A stretch of DNA of 21,504 nucleotides, from positions 52,501 to 74,004 of the forward strand of contig JAQGDQ010000978.1 in NCBI GenBank assembly GCA_030141605.1, written 5' to 3'. The notes below the pieces were generated by a model. The model had not been told where the DNA came from, made no database searches, and saw only the letters and a list, made by a program, of their open reading frames with translations. The position numbers and the translations under genes were made by a program. Source of the stretch: Tubiluchus corallicola. Its lineage: Eukaryota; Priapulida; Priapulimorpha; Priapulimorphida; Tubiluchidae. How positions within the stretch are numbered: position 1 is the first letter of the stretch; each line of letters starts with the position of its first letter. Positions 9,178 to 16,872 of this stretch are shown here, piece by piece.

Positions 9178-10671
9178 ATGCGAGATAATAAAAAAAATAT
9201 TTCAATACCATTAGAATATGATCCTAAAACTAACAATGTATTTATGGGAAAACTTGTAGATCATTTGAAATATGCAAATACAATACATTATAAAGCTGAA
9301 AAATATTGGAAAAAGGATAATGAAAAATATATAGAAGAAACGAAAAAAGGTATTTGTACATCACAGTGGGGTCATAGCTGGAATGGCTACTTTCCTTGGA
9401 AATCCTTTGCATATCCTAATATGGATACTACATATTGGTTTTATTCTTTAGATTGTAGCAATGAAGAAAATATCTCAGTTTTACCAATTATTAGGTTAAG
9501 AGGAAAATTTCCACATTGTAGATATTATAGTTATAATCTATACGATAACTCTACTGGATTTGCTTATGGAGACGGAATACTAGATAAAGACATAAAGCCT
9601 GACAAAGGGAGCTTTAATCCGTTTAAGTCAGGAGTAGATAGAAGTGTAGAAAAACGAGATTTTACTTTATGGCTTATATCTGAAAGCTTAAAAGATTCAG
9701 ATGTTTTTAAGGAATTAATGAAAGAGTATGGAAAAGCTAATATTATAATTATTCCAAATAATATCTCTAAACCAGCAGTTGCACTTAGAGTATACTTGCC
9801 AGATAGTGGATATAAAATACATGGGCAAAAAAATGATGATATTGCCTTACCCATTATAGAATCGTTTGACTCTAGTTGTAAAACTCTTGAAGAAGTAATT
9901 TCTACTCCAACTTCTTGTCCACCTGCTTATAATACTAATGTTAAATTTTTCCTATCATTAGCTGGTAATAATAAAGATGTGGAAAGGGTAGACCCTGAAA
10001 AAGATATTTTCAAAGAAATATCTTTTTTACGAGCTCCTGGTGGTGGTCAGTGGCCCACGGTTCATAATATCTATGCAGGCACACCTATAAGGCCTTATAC
10101 AATTTCAGAATCTGCAAAAGGGTATGGGGAAATTATTGAATTACAATTTAAAGTACCTAGCACCCCAAAAACTTTATCTGGAAAAGAAAAATTTAACCAT
10201 AATTTTCATGATATGAGATACTGGTCTATTTCAATGAATAACTTTGATTCTACAATTGGAATGCGAGCATATAATGATGAAACTGTAGCAACTTATAAAG
10301 ATGAAAAAGGTAATTTGTGGGTACATATGATAATTGCGCCGAATACTTCTGAAATAAAAGATTTTATTAAGGAAAATATGAAAAATATAACTTTTCTACC
10401 ATATGATGGTGCTCAAATTGGTGCTAAAATAACGAAAAAAACAATAAGACGAATACCTACAATAATACATAGAAATTTATTAATTAATAGCAATTTTAAA
10501 TATGGGTATAATTCTGTTAGAGAAAGATTAGAAAAAATACATGGAGAAAGAGTAAAAAAGTATTTTGCTGATAAATATATAGGTAGCTATGCTCCAACTG
10601 GAAAATATTATACAAAAGAGGAATTTTTTAAAAAATATAGCAAAATAAATTCTAATGAGAAGTCCATATAA
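9178..10671 (+). CDS. Uncharacterised protein, DUF1254/DUF1214-like features
   Basis: I do not recognise a characterised function. The 497-residue product has no signal peptide or membrane segment and looks cytoplasmic. Two stretches recall a family of conserved hypothetical proteins, partly similar to DUF1254/DUF1214: FPHCRYYSYNLYD with PDKGSFNPF (residues 111-149), and DMRYWSIS near residues 345-352, followed by a beta-rich region. The resemblance is from memory and weak. The C-terminal part is basic. I chose ATG 9178 and not ATG 9166 because GGAGG at 9168-9172 sits five bases before 9178, copying the arrangement at 7258; the earlier ATG overlaps that ribosome binding site. The gene stands alone between a terminator and another promoter. 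Its position after a sugar importer suggests, but does not show, a link to the imported compound. Confidence 0.75.
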   Translation: MRDNKKNISIPLEYDPKTNNVFMGKLVDHLKYANTIHYKAEKYWKKDNEKYIEETKKGICTSQWGHSWNGYFPWKSFAYPNMDTTYWFYSLDCSNEENISVLPIIRLRGKFPHCRYYSYNLYDNSTGFAYGDGILDKDIKPDKGSFNPFKSGVDRSVEKRDFTLWLISESLKDSDVFKELMKEYGKANIIIIPNNISKPAVALRVYLPDSGYKIHGQKNDDIALPIIESFDSSCKTLEEVISTPTSCPPAYNTNVKFFLSLAGNNKDVERVDPEKDIFKEISFLRAPGGGQWPTVHNIYAGTPIRPYTISESAKGYGEIIELQFKVPSTPKTLSGKEKFNHNFHDMRYWSISMNNFDSTIGMRAYNDETVATYKDEKGNLWVHMIIAPNTSEIKDFIKENMKNITFLPYDGAQIGAKITKKTIRRIPTIIHRNLLINSNFKYGYNSVRERLEKIHGERVKKYFADKYIGSYAPTGKYYTKEEFFKKYSKINSNEKSI

Positions 10672-10708
10672 AACATATTATGTAAATTAATATTAAAATA
10701 AAAACTAG

Positions 10709-10737
10709 TTGAAAAAAAATAAAATAAATAATATAAT
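10709..10737 (+). promoter_or_regulatory. Promoter of the MORN lipoprotein gene
   Basis: TTGAAA at 10709-10714 and TATAAT at 10732-10737 are spaced by 17 bases. The start codon is 58 bases downstream of the -10 box. Confidence 0.7.
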
Positions 10738-10794
10738 CTATGAAATAATGTTTTTATACTAATTTGAAAACTTACAATTTATTTAGGAGGAGAA

Positions 10795-11322
10795 ATGAAG
10801 AAAATATTTTTAGTTATAATTTTATTTTTATTTTTTATTACAGGTTGTACAACTTTAGAGGAGGTAAAAAATGATGTAACAACTAAAGTTACAAGTGTAG
10901 AAATTGATGAACTAGATAAAAATGAAAATGACATATATTACTATAAAGAAAAACTGTATACAGGAGAGGCAGTATCTTACTATGATAATGGAAATTATAA
11001 AATTAAATTGAATATAAAAGATGGAATAATTGATGGTCAGGTAACAGCGTTTTATGAGAACGGGCAAATAAAAACTCAACTTCAAATGGAAGGCACAAAA
11101 ATAAAGGGAAAAGTTGTAAAATATTATGATAGCGGTGAACTTCTATCTATAGAGAACTATAAGGATGAAAAGTTAGATGGAGAAAAAATAGAATTTTATA
11201 AAAATGGGAATGTAAAATTTAAAGGGACATTTAAAGACGGCATACTAGTAAGCGAAGGTATATTTTATGGAGAAAATGGAGAAATACTAGAAATTATAGA
11301 ACCTGGAGATAGTATTAACTAG
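10795..11322 (+). CDS. MORN-repeat lipoprotein
   Basis: This 175-residue protein is exported and lipidated. A basic N-terminus and hydrophobic core lead to the lipobox ITGC, with Cys18 as the lipidated residue. From about residue 55 to 167 there are roughly five copies of a 22-24-residue repeat. The pattern is G-x-x-x-x-(F/Y)-Y-x-(N/S)-G followed by a beta strand and K-D-G, as in YYDNG, FYENG, YYDSG, FYKNG and FYGENG. This is the MORN_2 type, often labelled YwqK-like. Such repeats form an extended beta-hairpin sheet. In bacteria their role is mostly unknown, and the toxin-antitoxin label given to some relatives has no support here. AGGAGG lies five bases before ATG. The gene has its own promoter and terminator and so is probably monocistronic. 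Confidence 0.85.
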   Translation: MKKIFLVIILFLFFITGCTTLEEVKNDVTTKVTSVEIDELDKNENDIYYYKEKLYTGEAVSYYDNGNYKIKLNIKDGIIDGQVTAFYENGQIKTQLQMEGTKIKGKVVKYYDSGELLSIENYKDEKLDGEKIEFYKNGNVKFKGTFKDGILVSEGIFYGENGEILEIIEPGDSIN

Positions 11323-11335
11323 AGAACTAATCATA

Positions 11336-11371
11336 AAAAAGCTTCTTAAATATAATTTGAGAAGCTTTTTT
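11336..11371 (+). terminator. Rho-independent terminator after the MORN gene
   Basis: AAAAAGCTTCTTAAA (11336-11350) pairs with TTTGAGAAGCTTTTT (11356-11370), with one U-G pair and a 5-base loop. The A and T tracts at the ends could make it work in both directions. Confidence 0.85.
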
Positions 11372-11547
11372 ATTAAATACCTAAAGCCATTTTTTTTAAA
11401 AGAAATTTTTTCACTTATTATGTAAAAAAGTAAATATGTATAAATCTAAAATATAAAGCAATAGTAAACTTTATAGTTATAGCAAGATATTTAAACTTGA
11501 TATTTTTTACAATAAATTTTTATTTGTATTTTATGAATAATATATAC

Positions 11548-11576
11548 TTGTCAAAAAAAACATTAATTGTTATAAT
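11548..11576 (+). promoter_or_regulatory. Promoter of htpG
   Basis: TTGTCA at 11548-11553 and TATAAT at 11571-11576 are spaced by 17 bases, 32 bases before the start codon. No CIRCE-type inverted repeat is visible nearby, so there is no sign of HrcA control. Confidence 0.75.
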
Positions 11577-11608
11577 AGCAAAAATTAAAATTACAGGAGG
11601 TTTTTATA

Positions 11609-13537
11609 TTGAAAAAAGAAACAATTAATTTTCAAACAGAAACTAAAGAATTACTAAATTTGATGATACACTCCATTTATACTCATAAAGAAATTTTTTT
11701 AAGAGAACTAATATCAAATGCAAGTGATGCTATTGATAAATTAAAATTTGAATCTTTGAGCAACACTTCATTACTGGAATCTGATAAGGAGTTTAAAATT
11801 GAAATTTATACTGATAAAGAAAATAAAACCATATTAATAAAAGATAATGGAATAGGAATGAACTATGATGATCTTATATCAAATATAGGAACAATAGCAA
11901 AATCAGGCTCAAAGTTTTTTATGGAAAAACTAAAAGAAGCTAACAAATCTCAAAATGATCTTGAGATTATAGGGCAATTTGGAGTAGGGTTTTACTCAGC
12001 TTTTATGATAGCAGAAGAAATAACTATTGAAACAAGGAAAGCTGGAGAGGATAAAGCCTATAAATGGGTTTCAACTGGAGAGGGAAACTACTCAATAGAA
12101 TCTAGCAACAAAACTAGTCGTGGAGTAGAAATAACTTTAAAAGTTAGAGAAGATGAAAATAAAGAAAATATTGATTATCTTGAAGAGTACAAGATAAAAG
12201 AGCTTATAAAAAAATATTCAGATTATGTTAGGTATCCTATTATGTTAGAGATAGAGAGGGAAGAAGAAGTAGAAGGGGATAAGGAAAAGAAGATAAAAGT
12301 AAAAAAAATGGAACAACTTAACTCTATGGTACCTATTTGGAGAAAAAATAAAGATGAAGTAACAAATGAAGAGTACAATGAGTTTTATATGGGTAAATTT
12401 CATGACTGGGTAGAACCTTTGGATAAGCTACATATAAAAGTAGAAGGTAATATAGAATATACAGCACTTTTATTCATCCCTAAAAAAGCACCAATGAACT
12501 TTTATTCAAAGGACTTTGAAAAAGGGCTACAATTATATACTAAAAATGTATTTATTATGGAAAAATGTAAGGAACTTATTCCTGAGCATTTTAGATTTAT
12601 AAAAGGTCTTGTTGATTCTCCTGATTTTTCATTAAATATATCAAGGGAAATATTACAGCATAATAGGCAGTTACAGATTATAGCAAAAAACTTAGAAAAG
12701 AAAATACAAAAAGAGTTAGAAAAGTTATTGAAAAAAGATAGGAAAACGTATAAAGAGTTTTGGCAAGAATTTGGAAGCAATATTAAAGTTGGGATATACG
12801 AAGGTTTTGGGAGATATAAAGATACTTTGCAGGAACTACTAATATTTAATTCGTCTAATAGCGAAGAAGATATGACTACTTTAGAAGAGTATGTAAGTAG
12901 AATGAAGGAAGACCAGGATGCAATATATTATATAACAGGGGAAGATAAAACTTCAATTGCTAAGTTGCCACAGATGGAAAGCGTAAGAGAGAAAGGGTAT
13001 GAAGTTTTATATTTTATGGATAAAGTAGACGAATTTGCTATAAAAAATTTGATAAATTACAAAGATAAGCCTTTTAAATCAATCTCAGAGGCGAACTTAG
13101 ATACTGATGAAAATGTTAAAAAAGTGATTGAGGAAAAAGAAAAAGCAAACAAAGATTTACTAGAAAAAATAAAAGATGTATTAAAAAATGATGTAACAGA
13201 TGTGAAGCTATCAAGTAGGCTTAAGAATAGTCCTGTTTGCTTAGTTAGTGGAGAAAGTGGAGTTTCATTTGATATGGAAAAAACTCTTGCAGCAATGCCT
13301 GGAAATGAAAATAACCCAATGGGATCTATAAAGGCAGAAAAAATATTAGAGTTGAATCCAGATCATGAATTATTTAAAATACTTGAAAAGGTATATGAAA
13401 GCAACCCTAGTGAATTAAATGATATAGCCAATTTATTATATTCACAAGCTCTTTTAATAGAAGGATTTCCAATAAAAGATCCTGTTGAATTTTCAAATAA
13501 AATGGCAAAGTTAATGATAAAAGCGAATGATAAATAA
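11609..13537 (+). CDS. htpG: Hsp90-family chaperone HtpG
   Basis: This 642-residue protein is the bacterial Hsp90, a cytosolic ATP-dependent dimeric chaperone that helps late folding of client proteins. The N-terminal ATPase domain shows the GHKL motifs: ELISNASDAIDKL with Glu34 and Asn37, DNGIGM at residues 79-84, and GQFGVGFYSAFM around 122-133. The middle domain has VDSPDFSLNISREILQ, with the conserved arginine used in ATP hydrolysis. The C-terminal domain is full length. The start codon is TTG at 11609, preceded by AGGAGG; it gives the expected N-terminus KKETINFQTETKELL, and no better ATG exists nearby. The gene has its own promoter and a strong terminator. Confidence 0.97.
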   Translation: MKKETINFQTETKELLNLMIHSIYTHKEIFLRELISNASDAIDKLKFESLSNTSLLESDKEFKIEIYTDKENKTILIKDNGIGMNYDDLISNIGTIAKSGSKFFMEKLKEANKSQNDLEIIGQFGVGFYSAFMIAEEITIETRKAGEDKAYKWVSTGEGNYSIESSNKTSRGVEITLKVREDENKENIDYLEEYKIKELIKKYSDYVRYPIMLEIEREEEVEGDKEKKIKVKKMEQLNSMVPIWRKNKDEVTNEEYNEFYMGKFHDWVEPLDKLHIKVEGNIEYTALLFIPKKAPMNFYSKDFEKGLQLYTKNVFIMEKCKELIPEHFRFIKGLVDSPDFSLNISREILQHNRQLQIIAKNLEKKIQKELEKLLKKDRKTYKEFWQEFGSNIKVGIYEGFGRYKDTLQELLIFNSSNSEEDMTTLEEYVSRMKEDQDAIYYITGEDKTSIAKLPQMESVREKGYEVLYFMDKVDEFAIKNLINYKDKPFKSISEANLDTDENVKKVIEEKEKANKDLLEKIKDVLKNDVTDVKLSSRLKNSPVCLVSGESGVSFDMEKTLAAMPGNENNPMGSIKAEKILELNPDHELFKILEKVYESNPSELNDIANLLYSQALLIEGFPIKDPVEFSNKMAKLMIKANDK

Positions 13538-13538
13538 T

Positions 13539-13563
13539 AAAAGAGCCAATAAGGCTCTTTTTA
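13539..13563 (+). terminator. Rho-independent terminator of htpG
   Basis: AAAAGAGCC, loop AATAA, GGCTCTTTTT begins immediately after the stop codon. Confidence 0.93.
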
Positions 13564-13945
13564 TTTTCTTCAAAGTAAGTTTTTAATATTTATAAGTAAT
13601 TTATATAACTTTATCTGTAAAATTAAATAAAGTAAAGCAAGGGCTTTATTAAGGCTATACAATCTTCAAGTTTAATATTTTCTAAACATTTTTCTTTATA
13701 CAATTTTCTTATTTTTGAATTGGTATTTATTAAAATTAAACTTATCATTAGTAAAATATTTTGTTGTAATTTTACTTAACTTTATTTAATGCTCTTATAA
13801 AAGTAATGCTAGCAGTATAATTAAATGGAGCTATAAAAATCTTTTATAGCTATCAATATGTAAAAAAACAGTATTGGTATAACTTGTAAAATAGAATAAT
13901 TATATTTGTAATTATTTAGTGTACCTTTATATGAAAAGTAAGATA
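13564..13945. other. AT-rich intergenic region between htpG and rarD
   Basis: No open frame with a ribosome binding site is visible. The one structured element is a 10-bp perfect hairpin at 13829-13851 (AGCTATAAAA, loop ATC, TTTTATAGCT) with no T tail. The rest is plain AT-rich sequence, possibly the remains of lost genes. Confidence 0.5.
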
Positions 13946-13974
13946 TTGTAGTATTTTTTTTATTATGATATAAT
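13946..13974 (+). promoter_or_regulatory. Extended -10 promoter of rarD
   Basis: TATAAT at 13969-13974 is preceded by TGA, giving the extended -10 form TGATATAAT. TTGTAG lies at 13946-13951 with 17-base spacing. The start codon is 41 bases downstream of the -10 box. Confidence 0.65.
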
Positions 13975-14015
13975 CAAATGCCACAGAACAAAATACGCAT
14001 ATAATTAGGAGAAAG

Positions 14016-14897
14016 ATGAATAAAAATGGATATTTAATTACAGTATTAGCATTTACTATTTGGGGTTTTTTCCCTTTGTTTTGGCATAACTTAAAAGGTG
14101 TGGACTCATTTTTTATTTTATCAAATAGAATTATATGGTCATTTGTATTTTCTTTTTTAATAGTCATATTTACTAGTAAATTTAATCTCTTTTTAAGTGT
14201 ACTAAAAAATAAAAAAATTGTAACTTACAGCTTGATTTGTGGTATTTCAATTTCAAGCAATTGGTTATTATATATTGTAGCAGTAACAACTGATAACATA
14301 ATAGATGCGAGTCTTGCTTATTATATGAACCCATTAATGATCATAATTGCAGGAAGAATAGTTTTTAAAGATTCCCTAAGCAAATGGCAAAAGATATCTT
14401 TAGTTTTTGTAGCTATAGGTGTATTATACTTAACATTTATATTTGGTAAATTTCCTTGGTTATCTATTTTAATGGCAGTTACATTTGCTACATATAGTGT
14501 CTTTAAGAAGAAAATTGCTATAGACAGTTCTCTAAGTTTATTATTAGAAATGGTTTGCATATTACCTATTGCAATCTTAAGTTTTATTTACTTTGAATTA
14601 ACAAATGAAATAGCATTTTTTAATGCTGATATAAATATAAAATACCTACTTGTATTTACAGGTTTAATTACTATAGCGCCATTGCTTTTATACGGATCTG
14701 CTACAAAGCTTATTACTTTATCATCTATTGCATTTGTACAGTTTTTGACTCCAACGATAGTTTTTATATTGAGTGTTTTTTATTTTAAAGAACCATTTTC
14801 AAAAAATCAACTGATTAGCTTTTTATTTATTTGGACAGGGATTATCGTATATGTGTACTCTATTTATGAAGACAATATAAAAACTATAAAGCGCTAA
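14016..14897 (+). CDS. rarD: RarD-type EamA-family transporter
   Basis: This 293-residue inner-membrane protein belongs to the drug/metabolite transporter (EamA) superfamily, RarD branch. About ten membrane segments arranged as two five-helix halves can be followed along the chain. The N-terminus GYLITVLAFTIWGFFPLFWH, the segment SSNWLLYIVAVT (about residues 80-91), the following SLAYYMNPL, and the late QFLTPTIVFIL are typical of RarD proteins. Members were named for chloramphenicol resistance in one organism, but the usual substrate is unknown; some relatives move amino acids or metabolites. AGGAG lies about six bases before ATG. It is a single-gene unit. The only following signal is the long inverted repeat at 14981-15021. 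Confidence 0.88.
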   Translation: MNKNGYLITVLAFTIWGFFPLFWHNLKGVDSFFILSNRIIWSFVFSFLIVIFTSKFNLFLSVLKNKKIVTYSLICGISISSNWLLYIVAVTTDNIIDASLAYYMNPLMIIIAGRIVFKDSLSKWQKISLVFVAIGVLYLTFIFGKFPWLSILMAVTFATYSVFKKKIAIDSSLSLLLEMVCILPIAILSFIYFELTNEIAFFNADINIKYLLVFTGLITIAPLLLYGSATKLITLSSIAFVQFLTPTIVFILSVFYFKEPFSKNQLISFLFIWTGIIVYVYSIYEDNIKTIKR

Positions 14898-14980
14898 AAA
14901 ACGAACTTAAAGCTCTTGCAATAAAACTATATTTAATTTCTTTTTTTGTAAAAACTATTTAACTTTACCTTTTAAATCAC

Positions 14981-15021
14981 TTTAACAATAACACTTAATA
15001 GTACTAAGTGTTATTGTTAAA
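14981..15021. repeat. 17-bp perfect inverted repeat after rarD
   Basis: TTTAACAATAACACTTA (14981-14997) and its exact complement at 15005-15021 flank a 7-base loop. There is no T run on either side, so it is not a standard terminator. It lies 84-124 bases after rarD and about 200 bases before the fructose operon. It could be an RNA hairpin at the end of the rarD message, a protein-binding site, or a small palindromic repeat. The rest of the region from 14898 to 15135 shows nothing else I can name. Confidence 0.75.
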
Positions 15022-15135
15022 CTAATCTTATTATTGCCTTGTTTAAATATCTTTCCTGTTTTTTTATTTAATCATCTTCTTTGAATGCTTTTGTTATCTA
15101 GATACCTTACCTTTCTATCTAATAAATAAAAATAT

Positions 15136-15197
15136 TGATTAATTTTGACTGTTTTTGAAATAAAATGATTGATTTACAAGATGAAATCTTGTACTAT
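15136..15197 (+). promoter_or_regulatory. Candidate promoter and operator region of the fructose operon
   Basis: A possible promoter is TTGATT (15169-15174), 17 bases, TACTAT (15192-15197), about 18 bases before the start codon; both boxes match the consensus at four of six. An inverted repeat fills the spacer: TACAAGAT, GAA, ATCTTGTA at 15175-15193. There is also a direct repeat TGATTAATTT (15136-15145) and TGATTGATTT (15166-15175), 30 bases apart, about three helical turns. DeoR-family regulators often bind repeated or inverted sites in their own promoters, so these are candidate sites for the regulator encoded next. The assignment is inferred. Confidence 0.5.
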
Positions 15198-15214
15198 AAA
15201 AATAAGGGGGAATT

Positions 15215-15985
15215 ATGATTAAAGAAGAAAGAAGGCAAATAATAATTGAGCTACTAAAAAAAAAGTCAATAATATCTGTAAAAGAAGTAATAGATGAAAC
15301 TAAAAGCTCAGAATCATCAATAAGAAGAGATTTGTCTTATTTAGAAAGCAAGAGAATATTAAAAAGGATACATGGAGGAGCTATATTAAATACAGTCTCC
15401 TTTGAAGAGGACATATCAATAAAAAATGAAAAAAATACTAAAGAAAAAGAAGCTATTGCAAAATATGCAGCCTCCTTAGTGCAAGAAAATGAATCAATTT
15501 TTATAGATGCAGGAAGTACAACATTAAAAATGATTAAATATTTAAAAGGAAAAAATAACATAGTAGTAACTAATGGTGTAAACCATATTTCAAAATTAAT
15601 AAAATATAATATAAAAACCTATATTGCTGGAGGTTATGTAAAAAATAAAACAAAAGCTATAATAGGAAAAGAGACAACAGGTTTTATTAAAAATTATAAT
15701 TTTGATAAAAGCTTTATTGGGGCAAACTCAATAGACTTTGTTAAGGGGTTAACAACTCCTGATCCTAAAGAAGCAGCTATAAAAAAAGAAGTTATAGGAA
15801 GGAGCATAAGATCTTATGTTTTAGCAGATTCAAGCAAATTTAATAAAATTTCATTTTCTAAATTTGGAGACTTGAGTCAAGTTATGATAATAACTGATAA
15901 AATTCAAGATAAAAAATATTTAAAAAAAAGTAAAATAAAGGAGGTAAAAAATGATTTATACTTTAACCTTAAACCCTTCTATTGA
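15215..15985 (+). CDS. fruR: DeoR-family transcriptional regulator of the fructose operon
   Basis: This 256-residue DNA-binding protein probably represses the fructose operon and is released by a sugar phosphate such as fructose-1-phosphate. Residues 1-57 form the DeoR winged helix-turn-helix: ERRQIIIELL, SIISVKEV, and the recognition part SSIRRDLSYLE followed by LKRIHGGA. The C-terminal half is the sugar-phosphate sensor of the DeoRC type, with FIDAGSTT near residues 94-101 and VVTNG near 116-120. It starts at ATG 15215, after GGGGG with a short gap. The last 35 bases overlap the start of fruK, and the fruK ribosome binding site lies inside this gene, which suggests coupled translation. The fru-specific role is inferred from position; the family assignment is firm. 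Confidence 0.88.
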   Translation: MIKEERRQIIIELLKKKSIISVKEVIDETKSSESSIRRDLSYLESKRILKRIHGGAILNTVSFEEDISIKNEKNTKEKEAIAKYAASLVQENESIFIDAGSTTLKMIKYLKGKNNIVVTNGVNHISKLIKYNIKTYIAGGYVKNKTKAIIGKETTGFIKNYNFDKSFIGANSIDFVKGLTTPDPKEAAIKKEVIGRSIRSYVLADSSKFNKISFSKFGDLSQVMIITDKIQDKKYLKKSKIKEVKNDLYFNLKPFY

Positions 15986-16862
15986 TTATAATATTAATAC
16001 AAAGGATTTTAAAATTGGAAAATTAAATATTACTGAATCTGAACATAAACTTCCTGGAGGTAAAGGAATAAATGTTAGTCAAGTTTTAAAAAATTTAGAA
16101 AGTAGTTCTATAGCCTTAGGTTATATAGGAGGATTTACAGGTAGATATATAGAAGATGAATTAAATATTAGAGGAATAAAAAATGATTTTATATTAGTTA
16201 GTGGAGACACAAGAATAAATATCAAAATGAAAGAAGGTAGTGTAGAAACAGAGATAAATGGAAACTCACCAATAATCACCCCTGAAAATAAAAGAAAGTT
16301 ATTTGAAAAATTATTAGTCTTAGAACAAAATGATATACTAGTGCTATCAGGTAGCATACCAAAATCACTAAACAGTGATATATATAGTGAGATAATGAAA
16401 ATAATAAATAAAGGAGTCAAAGTAATAGTAGACACTAAAGGAAAGCATTTAATACATAGTGTAAAAGAAAAACCATTTTTAATAAAACCAAATATTGATG
16501 AATTAGAAGAATTTTTTAATACTAAATTAGATAGTATGGGAAAAATTGTAAATTATGCTAAAGAGCTGAAAGAAATGGGGCCTGAGAACATTATTGTATC
16601 AATGGCCTCAAAAGGAGCGATATTAGTAAGTGAAAAAGGCGTATATTTTATTGAAGCTCCAAAAGGTATAGTACAAAGCTCTGTTGGCGCTGGAGATTCT
16701 TTAGTAGCTGGATTTGTATCAGAAATAAGCAAAAACAACACGGTAGTTGAAGCATTTAAAGTAGGAGTATCAGCAGGCAGTAGTTCAGTATTTTCTAAAA
16801 ACTTATGCACAAAAAAAGAAGTTGAAAGTTTATTAAAAAATATAAAAATTATCAAATTATAA
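15951..16862 (+). CDS. fruK: 1-Phosphofructokinase
   Basis: This 303-residue cytosolic PfkB-family kinase phosphorylates fructose-1-phosphate with ATP to give fructose-1,6-bisphosphate, feeding the product of the fructose phosphotransferase system into glycolysis. The start MIYTLTLNPSIDY is diagnostic for the FruK/LacC group. The first PfkB signature is PGGKGINVSQVL (residues 35-46). The second is SSVGAGDSLVAGF (residues 243-255), with Asp249 as the expected catalytic base. Other family marks are SGSIP (133-137) and KPNIDELEEF (179-188). The length is normal. AAGGAGG lies seven bases before ATG 15951, inside the end of the regulator gene, giving a 35-base overlap in a different frame. fruA follows 10 bases later. 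Confidence 0.95.
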   Translation: MIYTLTLNPSIDYNINTKDFKIGKLNITESEHKLPGGKGINVSQVLKNLESSSIALGYIGGFTGRYIEDELNIRGIKNDFILVSGDTRINIKMKEGSVETEINGNSPIITPENKRKLFEKLLVLEQNDILVLSGSIPKSLNSDIYSEIMKIINKGVKVIVDTKGKHLIHSVKEKPFLIKPNIDELEEFFNTKLDSMGKIVNYAKELKEMGPENIIVSMASKGAILVSEKGVYFIEAPKGIVQSSVGAGDSLVAGFVSEISKNNTVVEAFKVGVSAGSSSVFSKNLCTKKEVESLLKNIKIIKL

Positions 16863-16872
16863 GGAGGAGATA

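Noticed and set aside
10795-11322. Antitoxin of a toxin-antitoxin pair (YwqK-like label)
   Set aside because: It has a lipoprotein signal and stands alone with no partner gene. MORN repeats alone do not support an antitoxin role.
13829-13851. Terminator hairpin before rarD
   Set aside because: The 10-bp stem is perfect but has no T tail on either strand and no gene ending nearby.
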